Source: Bacillota bacterium
GTDB taxonomy: Bacteria > Bacillota > Clostridia > Clostridiales > Clostridiaceae
Length of the DNA stretch: 5,789 nucleotides
Assembly: GCA_023399035.1 (NCBI GenBank)
Contig: JAEWQX010000033.1
Span: 1-5,789 of the forward strand
Direction of reading: 5' to 3'
The notes below the pieces were generated by a model. That model was given only the letters and a program-made list of their open reading frames with translations. It was not told the DNA's origin and searched no databases. The stretch's first letter is position 1, and the number at the start of each line of letters is the position of its first letter. The translations under genes were made by a program, and so were the position numbers. Shown here in pieces: positions 5,322 to 5,789 of this stretch.

Positions 5322-5387
5322 TTTTCATTTACTCATTTTTACTTTTTCATATAATAGTATAAAAATATGTAAAGGAAGTAAAATTTA

Positions 5388-5789
5388 TTATACATTTCCT
5401 TTTTTCTTTTCAAATTCATCAATCATAGTCTGAGTAAGGCTGATTAAAAGATCTCTTGGTGGAATCTCATCATATCTGAACCATGTTCCTTCTGCAAGCT
5501 CATCTTCTTCAAGTGTCACCTTTTCATCACCATCTAGGTCTGCAAAAAATCCTACAAGAAGTGTGTTTGAAAATCCCCATGGCTGGCTTCCAAAGTATCT
5601 TATGTTTTTTACCTTAAGGCCTACTTCTTCCATGACTTCACGTTTTACCGTGTCTTCAACAGATTCACCAACTTCCACATATCCTGCAACGAGAGCATAC
5701 TTTCTGTATTTTCCTCTTGAATACTTAGTAAGAAGAATCTTATCCTTATTTTTTACTCCTACAATAACAGCTGGTGCTATTGATGGATA
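5388..5789 (-). CDS. nudC: NAD(+)/NADH diphosphatase NudC, C-terminal 133 residues (5' end beyond the window)
   Basis: NudC splits NAD(H) into NMN(H) and AMP and can remove NAD caps from RNA. The visible part enters at YPSIAPAVIVGV, the usual start of the NudC Nudix domain, and carries a perfect Nudix box from G36 to L58 of the fragment (G-x5-E-x7-REV-x-EE-x-GL). It then shows FGSQPWGF (67-73), the NudC-specific array normally written SQPWPF, which separates it from other Nudix enzymes. The usual N-terminal domain and zinc ribbon lie outside the window. The stop is at 5388-5390. No clear terminator follows, and the codirectional SIR2 gene begins 249 bases later, so read-through into it is possible. 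The open frame continues past the Met at 5678 to the window edge, so that Met is internal. Confidence 0.92.
   Translation of the reverse strand, partial: YPSIAPAVIVGVKNKDKILLTKYSRGKYRKYALVAGYVEVGESVEDTVKREVMEEVGLKVKNIRYFGSQPWGFSNTLLVGFFADLDGDEKVTLEEDELAEGTWFRYDEIPPRDLLISLTQTMIDEFEKKKGNV

Overview
The window is AT-rich DNA from a low-GC Firmicute, most likely an anaerobic member of the Clostridia. The base composition, strong AGGAG/GGGGAGG ribosome binding sites, U-tailed hairpin terminators and a single-polypeptide siroheme reductase all suggest this. No marker fixes the genus. It looks like an ordinary chromosomal stretch with a decayed phage-type gene at its left edge.

Layout, left to right. 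Positions 1-419 (minus) hold the C-terminal part of a phage antirepressor (Bro-N end plus ORF6C domain), broken by an in-frame stop. Next is a 43-residue plus-strand ORF resembling a worn signal peptide (428-559), a strong terminator (582-625) and three tandem TTTCCCA/TGGGAAA palindromes (647-729). A full-length siroheme/[4Fe-4S] sulfite or nitrite reductase follows (742-2289, minus). Its leader has a candidate promoter, a perfect hairpin and a tiny Cys-Cys reading frame. Upstream of it lies a PPP-family metallophosphatase (2550-3224, minus). A 488-base gene-free stretch then separates the phosphatase from divergent greA (3734-4198, plus). greA converges on a single-domain SIR2-family protein (4278-5138, minus) across a shared terminator. 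The right edge carries the C-terminal 133 residues of NudC (5388 to the edge, minus), codirectional with the SIR2 gene.

How the genes relate. Most genes appear to be single transcription units divided by terminators, so no large operon is evident. The best functional link is between nudC and the SIR2 protein, since both families act on NAD. No hallmark partner of a known SIR2 defence system is visible, so a defence role is only a possibility. The signals most worth a second look are the palindrome cluster after the reductase, the reductase leader, and the SIR2/nudC pair with the broken small frame between them.
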